Source: Tolypeutes matacus
Taxonomy: Eukaryota > Chordata > Mammalia > Cingulata > Chlamyphoridae
Direction: 5' to 3'
Assembly: GCA_026826555.1 (NCBI GenBank)
Contig: JAKSZT010054215.1
Span: 21,828,755-21,892,754, forward strand
DNA: 64,000 nt
In this document: one piece after another, positions 35,425 to 46,335 of the stretch
How positions within the stretch are numbered: the stretch's first letter is position 1
Layout: every line of letters begins with the position of its first letter
Notes under the pieces: model-generated
Told to the model about the DNA's origin: nothing
The model's database searches: none
What the model saw: the letters and a program-made list of their open reading frames with translations, nothing else
Translations under genes and position numbers: made by a program

Positions 35425-36000
35425 TGCTATGTGTATTAGTTACCTATTGCTCTGTAACAAATTACTCCCAAACAAATTAGCAGCTTAAATCAACTCACAT
35501 TGTATCACAGTTTCTAAAGACCAGGAATCTGAGCACAACTTAACTGGGCCCTCTGCTTCAGGATCTTTTACAAGCCTGCAATCAAGACTTCAGCCAGGGC
35601 TGAGGTCTCATCTGAAAGCTGGACTGAGGAAAGATCTGCTTCCAAGTTCACATGGTTGTTGGCAAGATTCATTTCCTCAAGGGCCGTTAGACTGAGGGCC
35701 TCAGTTCTTTGCTGATTCTTGGCCAGAGGCCCTGCTCAGTTTCTTGCCATGTGAACTTCTCTGTGGGGCAGCTCACTTCATCAAAATGAGGAAAGGAAGA
35801 AAGTCTGCTAGCAAGAAGGAAGTCACAATCTTTGTGACCTAACCGCGGATTTGGCATTCCATTACCTGTGCCACATTCTTTTGGTTAGAAGCAAGACACT
35901 ATGTCCAGCTCACACTCAAGGGGAGGGGATTAAACAAGGGGGTGAATACCAGGAGGTAGGGCTCATTGGAGCCCATCTTAGACTCTGCCTGCCAGAGTTG
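35425..36000 (+). mobile_element. ERVL/MaLR-like LTR or related repeat
   Basis: 'tgtattagttacctattgct', 'ccaggaatctgagcacaac', 'gagggcctcagttctttgct', 'gaagcaagacac' and 'cattggagcccatcttaga' match a widespread mammalian repeat. The exact family is not assigned. Confidence 0.65.
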
Positions 36001-37190
36001 CAATTTACTATGTTTAGTACAGAGCATATAATAAAAAACACTTTGTATAGAAGCATGAAAATGTAATACACAAATTTATTAGATGTCATGATATCTAATA
36101 TGTTAAATATTTTACAGCATTACCTTTAACAATAAGAAGAAAATGAAATGAGGAAAAATCCATTTCAGAAATAAACCTTTTTGTGGAAGACTTTAAAAGC
36201 CATTAAAAAAAAAAAAAAGATATTGACAAATGAGCAGAAATGAATATTGTGGACCTTACTTCCTGTCTAAGTGTAGGTCACACTGGACTTGGGTCAAGTT
36301 ATGCAACCAAGATATCACTGACTGCAGACTGTTGGGATTTCCCAGCCCCTGGTTTCCTGTTCTTGTGTATGCAAAGGGATCAAACTCTACAGTGGCAAAG
36401 TCACTGTTTTGGTTCCTACTTTCCCTTCATTTTAATCCATTTAATCTTGTGATAGCAAGAGTTTGTGCTCTCATTACCTCTGACTTGAGAGTTTTATTAG
36501 AAGGCAGAAAAGGAATTCTTTCTTGGCTTCATTCCCCTTTTCCTCTTTCTGACATTGCCTCCTGCATCCCCAAACGTGTGGTAGCCGAGTATTAAAGACG
36601 ACAGATGGTAGGTGTCAGGGGTTCGAGTTTGGTGGTCCTGCCGCTTGCCCGTCCTGTCTTCTGGGGTTTGTGATCAAGGTGGCTGGACATGCAAGAAGGC
36701 CAGGTGGGAAGTGAGGCACCACTTTATTCAGAGCTGCTGGTCTTCGTGATGCCTCTTGATTTCAACCCTTCGCCCTCCTTGGCTCTAAAAAGAGCCAAAA
36801 AAGAGTCTAAAAAGACAGGACTGCAGAGAAGTCTGGGGTCCACTAGCCAGACAGCTGCACGGGAGGGAAGAGGCTGGCTGGATCTGCTGCTGAAAGTCAG
36901 CCTGGCCTGGCGTAGTCACCACGTGAAAACAGCACGCCACCCACGCAAGCTCTGGACATCAAATAGGCTAATGGGTAACCCGGCCCACTAGTGAAATGAG
37001 GCCACACTTAGTGCTGCTCTACCAACACCTTTATCAGATCTTCTTTCCTGGGGAAAAGCGGGTAAGAGGTGGCAGTGGGGGTACACTGCTGAGGAGTGTC
37101 TTCCTTCTGTGTTGGAAGCCTTTGAGTCCTTGGCTTGAATGTGCCATTCTTTGGAGAACCCTGAGGAGGAGCTGGAAGTTTATGTTGCTA
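36001..37190. other. Single-copy-looking region
   Basis: ORFs of 70-121 codons at 36230-36595 and 36689-36991 show no recognisable protein. An A-run is at 36206-36219. Confidence 0.4.
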
Positions 37191-37194
37191 TCGT

Positions 37195-37405
37195 ATCAGT
37201 TATCTGTCAGACACTGCGCTAGGGAGGGGCTTTTACAACCATAAGTTATCTAACCGAATCCCCACAATCTTTGAAAGGTAAATCCGCCCCCCCCCTTTTT
37301 TTTTTTACAGATGGGAACAAGCTAACAAAATGTCAAACAACCCACACACGTTATGAACTAATGAATGGTAGAGCCAGGGTTGGAAGCCAGGCCCCTGCTC
37401 CCTCC
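37195..37405 (-). mobile_element. MIR SINE
   Basis: 'cagacactgcgctagg', 'taaccgaatccccacaatct', 'tttacagatgggaacaagct' and 'aatggtagagccagggttgg' are the MIR consensus in reverse. Confidence 0.75.
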
Positions 37406-37984
37406 AGTAAGTCATGCTGGGCTGGGACCTGGCTTTCGGCCGCTTGATGGCCACGGGTCACGCCTCTGCAGTCCTGGGCCATTGCTGGAAGGACAGCCCC
37501 AGACTCACCCAGCTCCGTTGCCTGGTGCCTGCTGCGTCTCCAGGCCACCTTGAACAGATCCTGATCTTCTCTGTTTACTCTTTTCTTTTCTCCGCGGAGC
37601 CATTGTTAGGTGCTGACCATGAGCCATGGTTTAAATGCTCTGAAGTTGTTGGAAGCGTTCAGTCCTTTGAGAATTACGTTTGCTGTCACCTCTCTTATGA
37701 TATTATCTAAATAAGATTTACCGGAGGATTGCAACGCTTGGATGAGGATGTGGGTGGATTTGATATGAATTAAATCTATTTTTATTCCTAGTCAGGAAGA
37801 AGGTTTACTTTTTTCCAATATAAAAAATACATGCTGATTTGATGAAATCGTAATATTCACTGTGACACTGAAATCAAACTAGGTTTTCATTTTGAGGAAG
37901 TACACATGTACATTTTAAAGAGTGATCTATCTGTACCTCAATTTGAAACTGACACAAAAAAGCTAAATAATAATTTAATTATTG

Positions 37985-38655
37985 TGGCAGTTTGGCATTA
38001 TTTATGAGTTCCAAAAAATAAATAATGGATTGTGTTTGTAAGATGGTCTGTTCCTCTGGGCATATTAGATTGTATTAAATTCAGAGGTTTCACTTTTACT
38101 TGATTAAATTATGATTAAGGCTTTGATTCAGCCACACCAGTAGGACATTGAGTCCCCACCCCCTTGGTGGGAGTAGGGACTTACAGAGAAAATGACACAG
38201 CAGAGGAGAGAGTTGGAATTTTTTGATGCTGGAGGCCCGGGAAGAAATTACACAGAGAAGCAGATACATGAGGAAAGAGAAAATGTTCCATTAGACACAG
38301 AGGTCCTGGGAAGAGAATGAGCCTGATAGTCTACAGCTGACCTTGTGAAGAGAGCAGAGCAGCTGAGCCCTGAAAGAAATGAGCCCCAGGGAGAGAGAAA
38401 CAAGCCTTATGCCGGCTTACAGCTGAGAACGGAAAGAGCTGGGACCATGGAAACTTAGGAGGAAGAGGAAGGCTGAACCCTGGCAGAGACCAGCAGCCAT
38501 CTTGCTCTAACACATGGCAACAGACTTTGGTGAGGGGAGTAACTTACGCTTTATGGCCTTGTGACTGTAAGCTTCTACCCCAAATAAACACCCTTTATAA
38601 ATGCCAACAGATTTCTGGTACTTTGCATCAGCACCCCTTTAGCTGACTAATATAG
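37985..38655 (+). mobile_element. Solo LTR, family A, with 6-bp TSD
   Basis: It starts tggcagtttgg and ends gactaatatag, with ttattg on both sides (37979-37984, 38656-38661). It shares long blocks with 52075-52718, such as 'ctacagctgaccttgtg', 'gagccttatgcc'-type and 'gctgaaccctggcaga'. 'caaataaacaccctttataa' near the end supplies an AATAAA signal. No viral genes are attached. Confidence 0.85.
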
Positions 38656-38689
38656 TTATTGTATAGATCAAAGCTAATTAATGTTTGTT

Positions 38690-39195
38690 AAGTAGAAACA
38701 AATGTGTGATTACAAATCATGGTAAGTACTAGAAAGTTAAGTACAGAAGGGTAAGTGTCCAGATTGTAACAGGAAGAGGAGGGCAGATACCTGCTTAAAG
38801 ACATCAGTGAAAGGGAACATTGAAATTGAGATCTTAAGAATGAGAAGTAGTAGCCATGCCATGGACTGAGGGAAGGGCATTTCAGGTAGGAGGGACGCAT
38901 GTGCAAAGGCCCTGAGGCAGGAAAGCCTTTGCTTGCTTAAGGCACTGAAAACAGGCCAAAGGGACTGAGGAATTGAAGGTGAGAAGGAGACTAGCTGTGC
39001 AGAGCTCTCAGAGCCGTGGTAGGGTTTCATTTTAATTTGAAGTATGATGGGAAACTATAGACAAGTCTAAGCAGGAGAATGGCATGACTGGTGGCTGTGT
39101 GGAAAATTATGGGGAGACCAGTTAGAGGTCTCTTACAATATTTCAAGAGAGAGATGACGGTGGCCTGAATTAGGGTGGTGGCCATGGAGATGGAG
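38690..39195 (-). mobile_element. L2-type LINE remnant
   Basis: 'gtgcaaaggccctgaggcag', 'ggcatgactggtggctgtgt', 'ggggagaccagttagaggtc' and 'gatgacggtggcctgaatta' are well-known L2-like blocks in reverse orientation. Confidence 0.65.
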
Positions 39196-39581
39196 AGAAG
39201 AAGATGGATTGGTAGTGTGTTCAGTGCAGAAACGCCTGCACTTGCTGTGTCTGCTGGCTGTCACAAATCACTACTTGTCTTTATCCCTTCGTAACCTGGG
39301 AGTCTCTAAGTGGCTCTGCTCCCCACGACTAGTGAGTCTTCTGCATGTATAGATGCTTAGTGGAGTTGAGTAAACGCATACGTGTCTGCCATGTGCGGTT
39401 GTGCTGGTAAGAGACATTATAAAGTTTCCAGGTCCTGTTTGTGTGTGGTGCCTGCCTTTAAGATTTATGGTTTACATCTGGAAAGCTCCCTTAGGGCTTC
39501 AAACAAATGATTTCTTCCTAGTTTTTCTTTGGTTGTCCTAAAATGAAGAGAGCTAAACTTTTCTTGTGTGTGTCTGGATTA

Positions 39582-39611
39582 CACACACACACACACACAC
39601 ACATACACACA
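39582..39611 (+). repeat. (CA)n microsatellite
   Basis: About 14 CA units with one T interruption (cacacacatacacacaag at the end). Confidence 0.95.
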
Positions 39612-39924
39612 AGAACTTGAGTTGAGGACATTTCCTTCACAGCTCAGCTCCCAGCTGCCTGCACAGATCTGGTGTGTGGTAGGTGCTTGGGTGGCCTGTT
39701 GGTTGGTTATGCAACGCTTTGCTTACTTTGGATCACATACATGCGGGTGGTGGAATCGGCTCCTTTTTGTTTGCTTCCTCCCTCAACCTCAAAGGACTGG
39801 ATACTGTTTTAACATGAGACATAAGCAGCAAGACACTTGGAACTTTGGGAAGCAATGATGATGAAATGATTGCTTAATAAATGTTTCTATATGGGGTTGT
39901 TGGACTTTTTGATATATTATATGC

Positions 39925-40065
39925 CCCCATAATGGAGAGATTTATTCCTAATTCTGCCACTTGCTAGTTGCAGTTCAGTCTTCTTATCAGTCAGGTGGGA
40001 CAATAATATCTACCCCATAGGGTTGTCTTCCCTGACTCATAGTTGGTGCTCAATAAATAGTAACT
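39925..40065 (+). mobile_element. MIR SINE
   Basis: 'ctgccacttgctagttgcag', 'gacaataatatctaccccat' and 'gtgctcaataaatag' match MIR. Confidence 0.75.
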
Positions 40066-40554
40066 TCTTCCATTTTTGTTTTGAAAGATTTCTGGTGAAA
40101 TGTTGGCCTTTAAGAGTTTGGGAATTAAATATATATAAATATTAGCTAAGGCATTGGCACCACTATATTACAAAACCACAAATGAATCTAATTAAGCATG
40201 TTCATTTACAAATTCACAGAGAATCTGGAAAGAAAGAAAGTGCTTACTCCGCAATTGAAAAAAAAAGTGTGTACATATCGTCTGGTCATTTATGTTTGTA
40301 CCAAAAAGGAATAGAGATGAATAGGGTGATACTCAGAGAGCAAAAGATTTTAAAGCTGAATATGGCTATGTTTGAGTATATTCACTCTATTATTTTAAAG
40401 AGAATAATAGTTTGATATTTTACTTCCCAATGAGGGGCAGATACATTTTAGAAGTGATTTTTGGAGATGGAAAAACCTAAAGGGATGGCTCTCCCTCCCT
40501 CCTCCATTTGTTATTGTAAATAATATTTTTCTAATTATAAAATAATAGCTAACA

Positions 40555-40665
40555 TTAATAACGGCTAACATTTATTGAGCTCTTACTATATGCCATAAAC
40601 TTAGTAGACCACTTTACATGCATAATCTTATTTAAAATAATGCACATCAGTTGTTGAAATTTTGT
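40555..40665 (-). mobile_element. MIR fragment
   Basis: 'ctaacatttattgagctctt', 'actatatgccataaac' and 'acatgcataatcttattta' match MIR in reverse. Confidence 0.65.
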
Positions 40666-41089
40666 TAAAAAAAAAAAAATGAAAGAATGTGTATGTGAAT
40701 ACTTGGGACAATTCTGTGCAGGCTGATTTATAACTCATCTTTCAACTTAACATGTTTGGGCTTTTGTAGTGTCATTAAATACTCTTCCAATCATGATCTA
40801 AATTACTGTGCACTGTCCTATATGTGAGTATGCCGTGACTTACATTTAAGTAATCATCAGCTTTGGACAGCCAGGTTGCTTCTGGGCTTTACTGTTTACT
40901 GGACAAAAATCCTTATATAGGTATTTGAAAATTTCTTAGGTCTCCACTTGAGGTTATGAAATTTAATTTAGTTGTCCAAGATCCTAGATTTGGCACAAAG
41001 CAGACAGTTCATCAAATAATTGTGCTCAGGCTCAAATTAAAATATGTAACAAACTTTAACATGAAAATATAGTGTAGAAGATTTCTCCT

Positions 41090-41305
41090 TGAGTAGCAGT
41101 TTCTCTAGCTGCAAAATTTTAAAAATTATTGTTCAAGTTATTGAACCTCCTGGAGTTTTGATTTCTCCCTCTGTAGAGCGGGAATAACAATAATACTTTC
41201 CTCAGAGTGGTGTAAGAACTTACAAAGAGCCAAGGTATATAAGGCCTTTAGCACAGGGCCTGGCAATGCAGTGACACTAAATAAATGCCAGCTGCTGTTA
41301 TTAAC
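41090..41305 (+). mobile_element. MIR SINE
   Basis: 'tttctccctctgtagagcgg', 'gaataacaataatac', 'agcacagggcctggcaatgc' and 'taaataaatgccagctgctg' match MIR. Confidence 0.8.
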
Positions 41306-41799
41306 GATACCGAGTACCTGCCACAGAGCTGCTTATGGAAATGTTACGGTCTGTATGTCTGTCCTCAAGTAACCGGAGATACTTGTATAAATATTTCCTA
41401 ATATAACTCTAACTCAGCTTGTACTTGTCATGTGCGTAGAGTCACTTTATACAGTGGTTTACATACAAACACAAGTTCTAGGTACTGAGCAGGGGCCGTG
41501 GTAGTCAGGGGAATAGATATACTCCCAGCTAGTCATTAGTAAAATTTGAGGGTGTGAAGTTGCGTTAAAAATGTGTCACAGAGTAAAGGCTTAGAATATC
41601 AGCAGTAGTAGAAACCAGGTATCTTCGGGCAGTGGTTTGCAAACCTTGCCAGCAATCCGCAGCAAGAAATCCAATTCCATTAAGACCTGGGCGGCAAACA
41701 AATGTGTGAATGTGTCAGTTTTGTAAAATCATTTCACCAGTAGTGCTCTTGCTGTGTGTGCCATGCTCTGACATTTATAGTCTGATTCATTTAGTTTTC

Positions 41800-42510
41800 T
41801 TTTTTTTTAGCAGCTTTATTGAGATGTAATTCATATACCATACAGGTCACCCATTTGAAATGTACAATTCAGTGGACTTTAATTCATGCACATTGATGTG
41901 CAACCATCACCACAGTCAATTTTAGAACATTTTCTCACTTCAAGGAGAAACCCTGTACCCTTGACTTTCACTCCCCTATCTCCCATGTGTGTCCTCCCTC
42001 CTGCTCCCCGCTTCCCCCAGCTCTAGGACTTTCATGTAAATGGAATCATACAATATTTGATCTATTGTGACCAGCTTCTTTCATTTAGCATGTTTTCAAG
42101 GTTCATCCATGTTGTCAGGCGTATCAGAACTTCAGTCCTTTTAATGGCTGAGTAATATTCCAGTGTGTGGATATACCTTATTTTATTTATCCATTCATCT
42201 GTTGATGGGCATGGGTTGTTTCCACCTTCCAACTATTGTGACTATGCTGCTGTGAACATTGGAGTACACATATCTGCTTAAGTCTCTGATTTTAATTCTT
42301 TGGGGGTATAATCTCAGCAGTGGAATTGCCTGGTCATGTGGTAATTCTATGTTGAACTCTTTGAGAAACCACCAAACTGCTTTCCACAGTTGGTTGCCCC
42401 ATTTTACATGCTCCTCAGCACTGTGTGAGGGTTCCAGTTCCTCCACGTCCTTGCCAATACTTGTTGTTATCTGGCTTTTTTCATTCTAGCCACCCCAGTG
42501 GGTTTCGTTT
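41800..42510 (-). mobile_element. L1 3' UTR and ORF2 end
   Basis: 'agcagctttattgagatgta', 'catttgaaatgtacaattca', 'tcaaggttcatccatgttgt' and 'aattgcctggtcatgtggta' match the L1 3' end reversed. The insertion ends about 350 bases before ATP8B1 exon 2. Confidence 0.88.
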
Positions 42511-42614
42511 GCTTTTAATGTTGGTTGTGACCCATTAAATTTATTTCACTGGGTAGAAACTCAGAATCTGAAGCACTGCCTTAAAGTTAATGAGCCCTTC
42601 TTTAAAAAAATAAT

Positions 42615-42626
42615 GGGGGGGGGGGG
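42615..42626 (+). repeat. Run of 12 G
   Basis: An uninterrupted G homopolymer lies about 240 bases upstream of the inferred exon 2 acceptor. It could form a G-quadruplex or be an assembly-sensitive spot. Confidence 0.9.
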
Positions 42627-42833
42627 CTGTTTACTGACATATATATACACACCCACCTTAAGAGCCTCACCCAAGCAAGTAATCAATATGAATGGTTTTG
42701 GTCTTGTTTGCATGTTAAGTTGAACTTTCAGGCCATTATTTAGAAATATTTTCATGTTGGTAAGGTCATGTTTTGTCAAAGGGGCGTTGTAACAGAGTGT
42801 CAGGTTCAAGCTAAAACTGGGCAAGTCTGATGA

Positions 42834-43181
<348 letters not shown>

Positions 43182-43384
43182 TAGGAGGGCGTCTCCTTCT
43201 CTCAATTCCTCCTAGAAGAGAATGGTTGATTGGCCTCGACAAGTACACGGCGTTCTCAGTATGACTGAGCTGACAGACTGAATCTGAGATTAGATCTTTG
43301 GAGAAGACAGAAGGTCTTGGTTAATATGTGTCTGAGTTGGCCACAGGGCTGCCAATGCAAAGTACCAGAAATGTGTTGGCTTCT

Positions 43385-45470
43385 TTTGAGTTTTTTTTTT
43401 AATTTACAAAAAAAGAATTATTTATGTATATCATTCATACATGATCCTACATAGACAATAAGTATATAGTAAAAGTTGTGAATTTACAAAGCAAACATGC
43501 ATAACATCATTCAGGATTCCCATACATCACCCCACCACCAATACCTTGCATTGTTATGAAACATTTGTAACAAATTATGAAAGAGCATCATCAAAGTATT
43601 ACTGTTGTCCATATCTTACATTTGGTTGTATTTCCCCCCTACTCTATTATTTTTTTGTTCATAAACCATACAATTTATCTAAAGCGTACAACCAGTAGCA
43701 TTTGGTATAATCACAGAGCTGTGCAGTCACCTCTTCAATCAATATTAGAGCATTTTCATTACTCCAAAAGAAAAAAAAAAAAAAAAAAAAAAAACTACAG
43801 AAAACAAACCACTATTTTACCCATATGTTATGCTACTAATTACAAATCCTATGATGTGCTTTCATCATTTCTATTCATTTCCAAACATTTCCAAACAAAT
43901 TTTTACCCATTCTGCCCAGATTAAACCTCAACATGCCATTCTCTAACCTCATTCTATTTTCTGGTGACCTATATTCTAATTATTAACTACATGAGTTTGC
44001 TCATTATAATTAGTTCAAAATAGCAAAAGCATACAATATTTGTCCTTTTGTACCCAGCTTGCTTCACTCAACATAATGTCTTCTAGGTTCATCCATGTTG
44101 TCATATGCTTCACAACTTCATTTCTTCTTACAGCTGCATAATATTCCACCATGTGTATATACCACAGTTTGTTTATCCATTCGTCAGCTGATGAACACCT
44201 GGGTCATTTCTATCTTTTAGCAATTGTGCTTCCTGGACACATATATTCATATCTTTTATGAGAGCTGGAAAATTTTCAGCCATTATTTCTTCAAATAGTC
44301 TTTCTGCCTTTTTCTCTTCTCTTCTCCTGCTGGAACTCCCAAACATGTCTGTTGGTGCACTTTGTGTTATCATTCAACTCCCTGAGCCCCTGCTCGATTT
44401 TTCCCATTCTTTTCTCTCTCTCTTCATTTTTAGCTGTTCTGTTCTCTACCTTGCTGATTCTCTCTTCCATTATTTCAAATCTGCTGTTGTATGCCTCTAT
44501 TGTATTTTTAATCTTGTTTATTGCGTCTTTCATTCCCATAAGTTATGTTATTTTTCTATCCAAGGTTTCAGATTTTTCTTTGTGCTCACACAGTGTCTTT
44601 TTTTTTTTTAAAGACTTATTTTATTTGTTATTTCTCCCCACCCCCTTGTTGTTTTTTTTCACTTTCTGTGTCTGTTCATCTTTCTTGTTTCTTTAGGAGG
44701 CACCAGGAGCCAAACCCGGGACCTCTGATGTGGGAGGGAGATGCCTAATCATTTGAGCCACCTCCACTTCCTGCTTTTGCTGTCTCTCATTATGTTTTTT
44801 CCTCCCTGCATCTCTCGTTGCATCATCTTGTTGCATCAGCTCACTGTCCCCCCAGGAGGCACTGGGAACCTCTATTCCTCTTTGCTGTGTCTTTCATTAT
44901 GATTTTTTTCTTGTGTCTCTTGTTGTGTCAGCTTGCTGCACCTGCCCATCATGCCAGCTCGCTGTCTTCTTTAGGAGGCGCTGAGATCTGAACAAGCAAC
45001 CTCCCATGTGGTAGGTGGGAGCCCAATTGCCTGAGCCACATCCGCTTCCCCCAGTGTCTTCTTAATGTGTTTTATTTCTTTAGTCATGTTTTTCTTCAAC
45101 TCCATGATTTGATTTAGGAGATTTGTAGGAACCTCATTGATTAATTGCTTTAAGTCCTGTGTCTTGTCTGGAGCTTTGATTTGTTCCTTTGCCTGAGTCA
45201 TATCTTTCTTTTACTTAGTATGGCTTGTAATTTTTTGCTGATGTCTAGGCATCTAATTATGATGCTGAATTTACTCTGATGTTCAGTTTCTCTCTCTTGC
45301 CTAGGGATTTACTGTTAAGTAGTTGTGTGCTACTGCTGTTCTTTGACTCTTGGTTCAGCTTGTTCTAAGTGTTTAGGATTGCTCCTGTTTAACTGCTCAC
45401 ATCAGGGCTAAGGGCCCAGTAATGGGGTGCAGGCCAGTTTTCAAGGGCCTGTGGCGGGGCGCAACAAAGG
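43385..45470 (-). mobile_element. HAL1-like element: L1 3' end fused to L1 ORF1
   Basis: Read on the minus strand from the right, 45200-45060 and 44560-44235 encode pieces of an L1 ORF1 protein: a coiled-coil start (QLINEVPTNLLNQIMELKKN) and later the ORF1 signature LFEEIMAENFP followed by QEAQ. At about 44230 this jumps straight to the last ~150 bases of ORF2 and an L1 3' UTR (44225-43400), with a terminal A-run shown as T at 43390-43400. The reverse transcriptase and endonuclease regions are missing. That arrangement is the hallmark of 'half-L1' (HAL1) elements, but an internally deleted L1 would look similar. A dimeric DAS-SINE is nested at 44600-45051. An A-run at 43770-43793 lies inside the 3' UTR. 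The 5' (right) boundary is approximate and may extend to about 45.9 kb. Confidence 0.75.
44600..45051 (-). mobile_element. DAS-type SINE, long form with TSD
   Basis: A 9-bp TSD, cagtgtctt, lies at 44591-44599 and 45052-45060. Poly(T), two tRNA-like units ('gccaaacccgggacctctga' and 'atctgaacaagcaacctccc') and a linker with repeated 'gtctctcgttgcatcatctt'-type sequence are visible. Confidence 0.93.
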
Positions 45471-45533
45471 CACCTGAATGCCTCTTTCATTTATTATTAG
45501 TTTTCCCTTCTCTTTGTGCACTTTTCTGGCATG

Positions 45534-45548
45534 CCAGCAGATGGCGCT
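45534..45548 (+). promoter_or_regulatory. CTCF-like motif
   Basis: ccagcagatggcgct differs from the strong CTCF core CCAGCAGGGGGCGCT at two positions. It sits at or just beyond the 5' end of the HAL1-like element. This is a motif match only; occupancy is unknown. Confidence 0.4.
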
Positions 45549-46105
45549 CTGTGGCAGCCCTCTCAGCTCAGACCCCAGGTGCTAGGTGGGAATGCAGTCG
45601 GTGTATCTCTGAGGGCGGGTAGGTGGAGGTGCAGAAGCAAGGTCCTCAGAGCTAGCCAAGCCTTACAAACAAATTTTCTCAGAACTCTTCCCCTCCCTTG
45701 GCCAGCCACACCCTCCCTGCCTCTGACTTCTCAGCAGCCAGCCCAGGGCAGTGGGAAGGGTGTTTGAGAAGGCAAATCATCTTTAGCTTCCTGCTGGTTT
45801 TCAGGGCAAACAATGCTGCAGTCCTCGCAAGGACTGTACCTTCCGTGTGGCCAGGGCACCGGCATGACTTTCTATTTGCTCAACTTTGAGCCTCTTAGCA
45901 TCCTCAGTTTGTTCCTTCTCGTGATCTCTGCCACTTTGAGAGGCCTTGGAGTCACCATACCTTTTGTTCAGTCATTTGTGAATGTAAAGTGTTTTTGGCT
46001 CTCTCTCAGGAGTTTTTTCATGTGTCTCTTCTTGCCACGAGGGTCCTGTTATACAGCGACCTGTGCTACCTGGCCAGAATCAGGCAGCTTCAGAGGCACG
46101 GTCTA
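45549..46105. other. GC-richer region, possible HAL1/L1 5' UTR
   Basis: ORFs of 63-97 codons on the + strand match no protein I know. The GC content and position would suit a LINE 5' UTR. Confidence 0.35.
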
Positions 46106-46109
46106 GACC

Positions 46110-46335
46110 AGGGGTCGGCAAACATTTTCTGGGCAGATAGTAAATGATTTAGGTTTTGTGGGCCACACGGTCTCTTGCCCAGGTTGCGTGAAGGTAGTCG
46201 TAGACAATGCATCACTGAGGGTTAATTACAGAATTTTAGGAACCTTTATGATTCTGCCCTGTGGCTTCTCCATTTCATTTCCTACTGGTTCTTCGACCCT
46301 GGCAAAAAAATATGGCCTTCTCTTTTAGCTCTTCT
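46110..46335 (+). mobile_element. hAT-type non-autonomous transposon remnant
   Basis: 'aggggtcggcaaacattttc', 'gggcagatagtaaatgattt' and 'ggttttgtgggccacacggt' are a familiar Charlie-type MITE consensus. Its 3' terminal inverted repeat was not found. Confidence 0.75.

Noticed and set aside
37010..37065. Possible non-coding ATP8B1 exon ending at a gtaag-like donor (gcgggtaagag)
   Set aside because: Only the donor-like motif is visible. No acceptor, conservation or transcript evidence is available, and such motifs are common.
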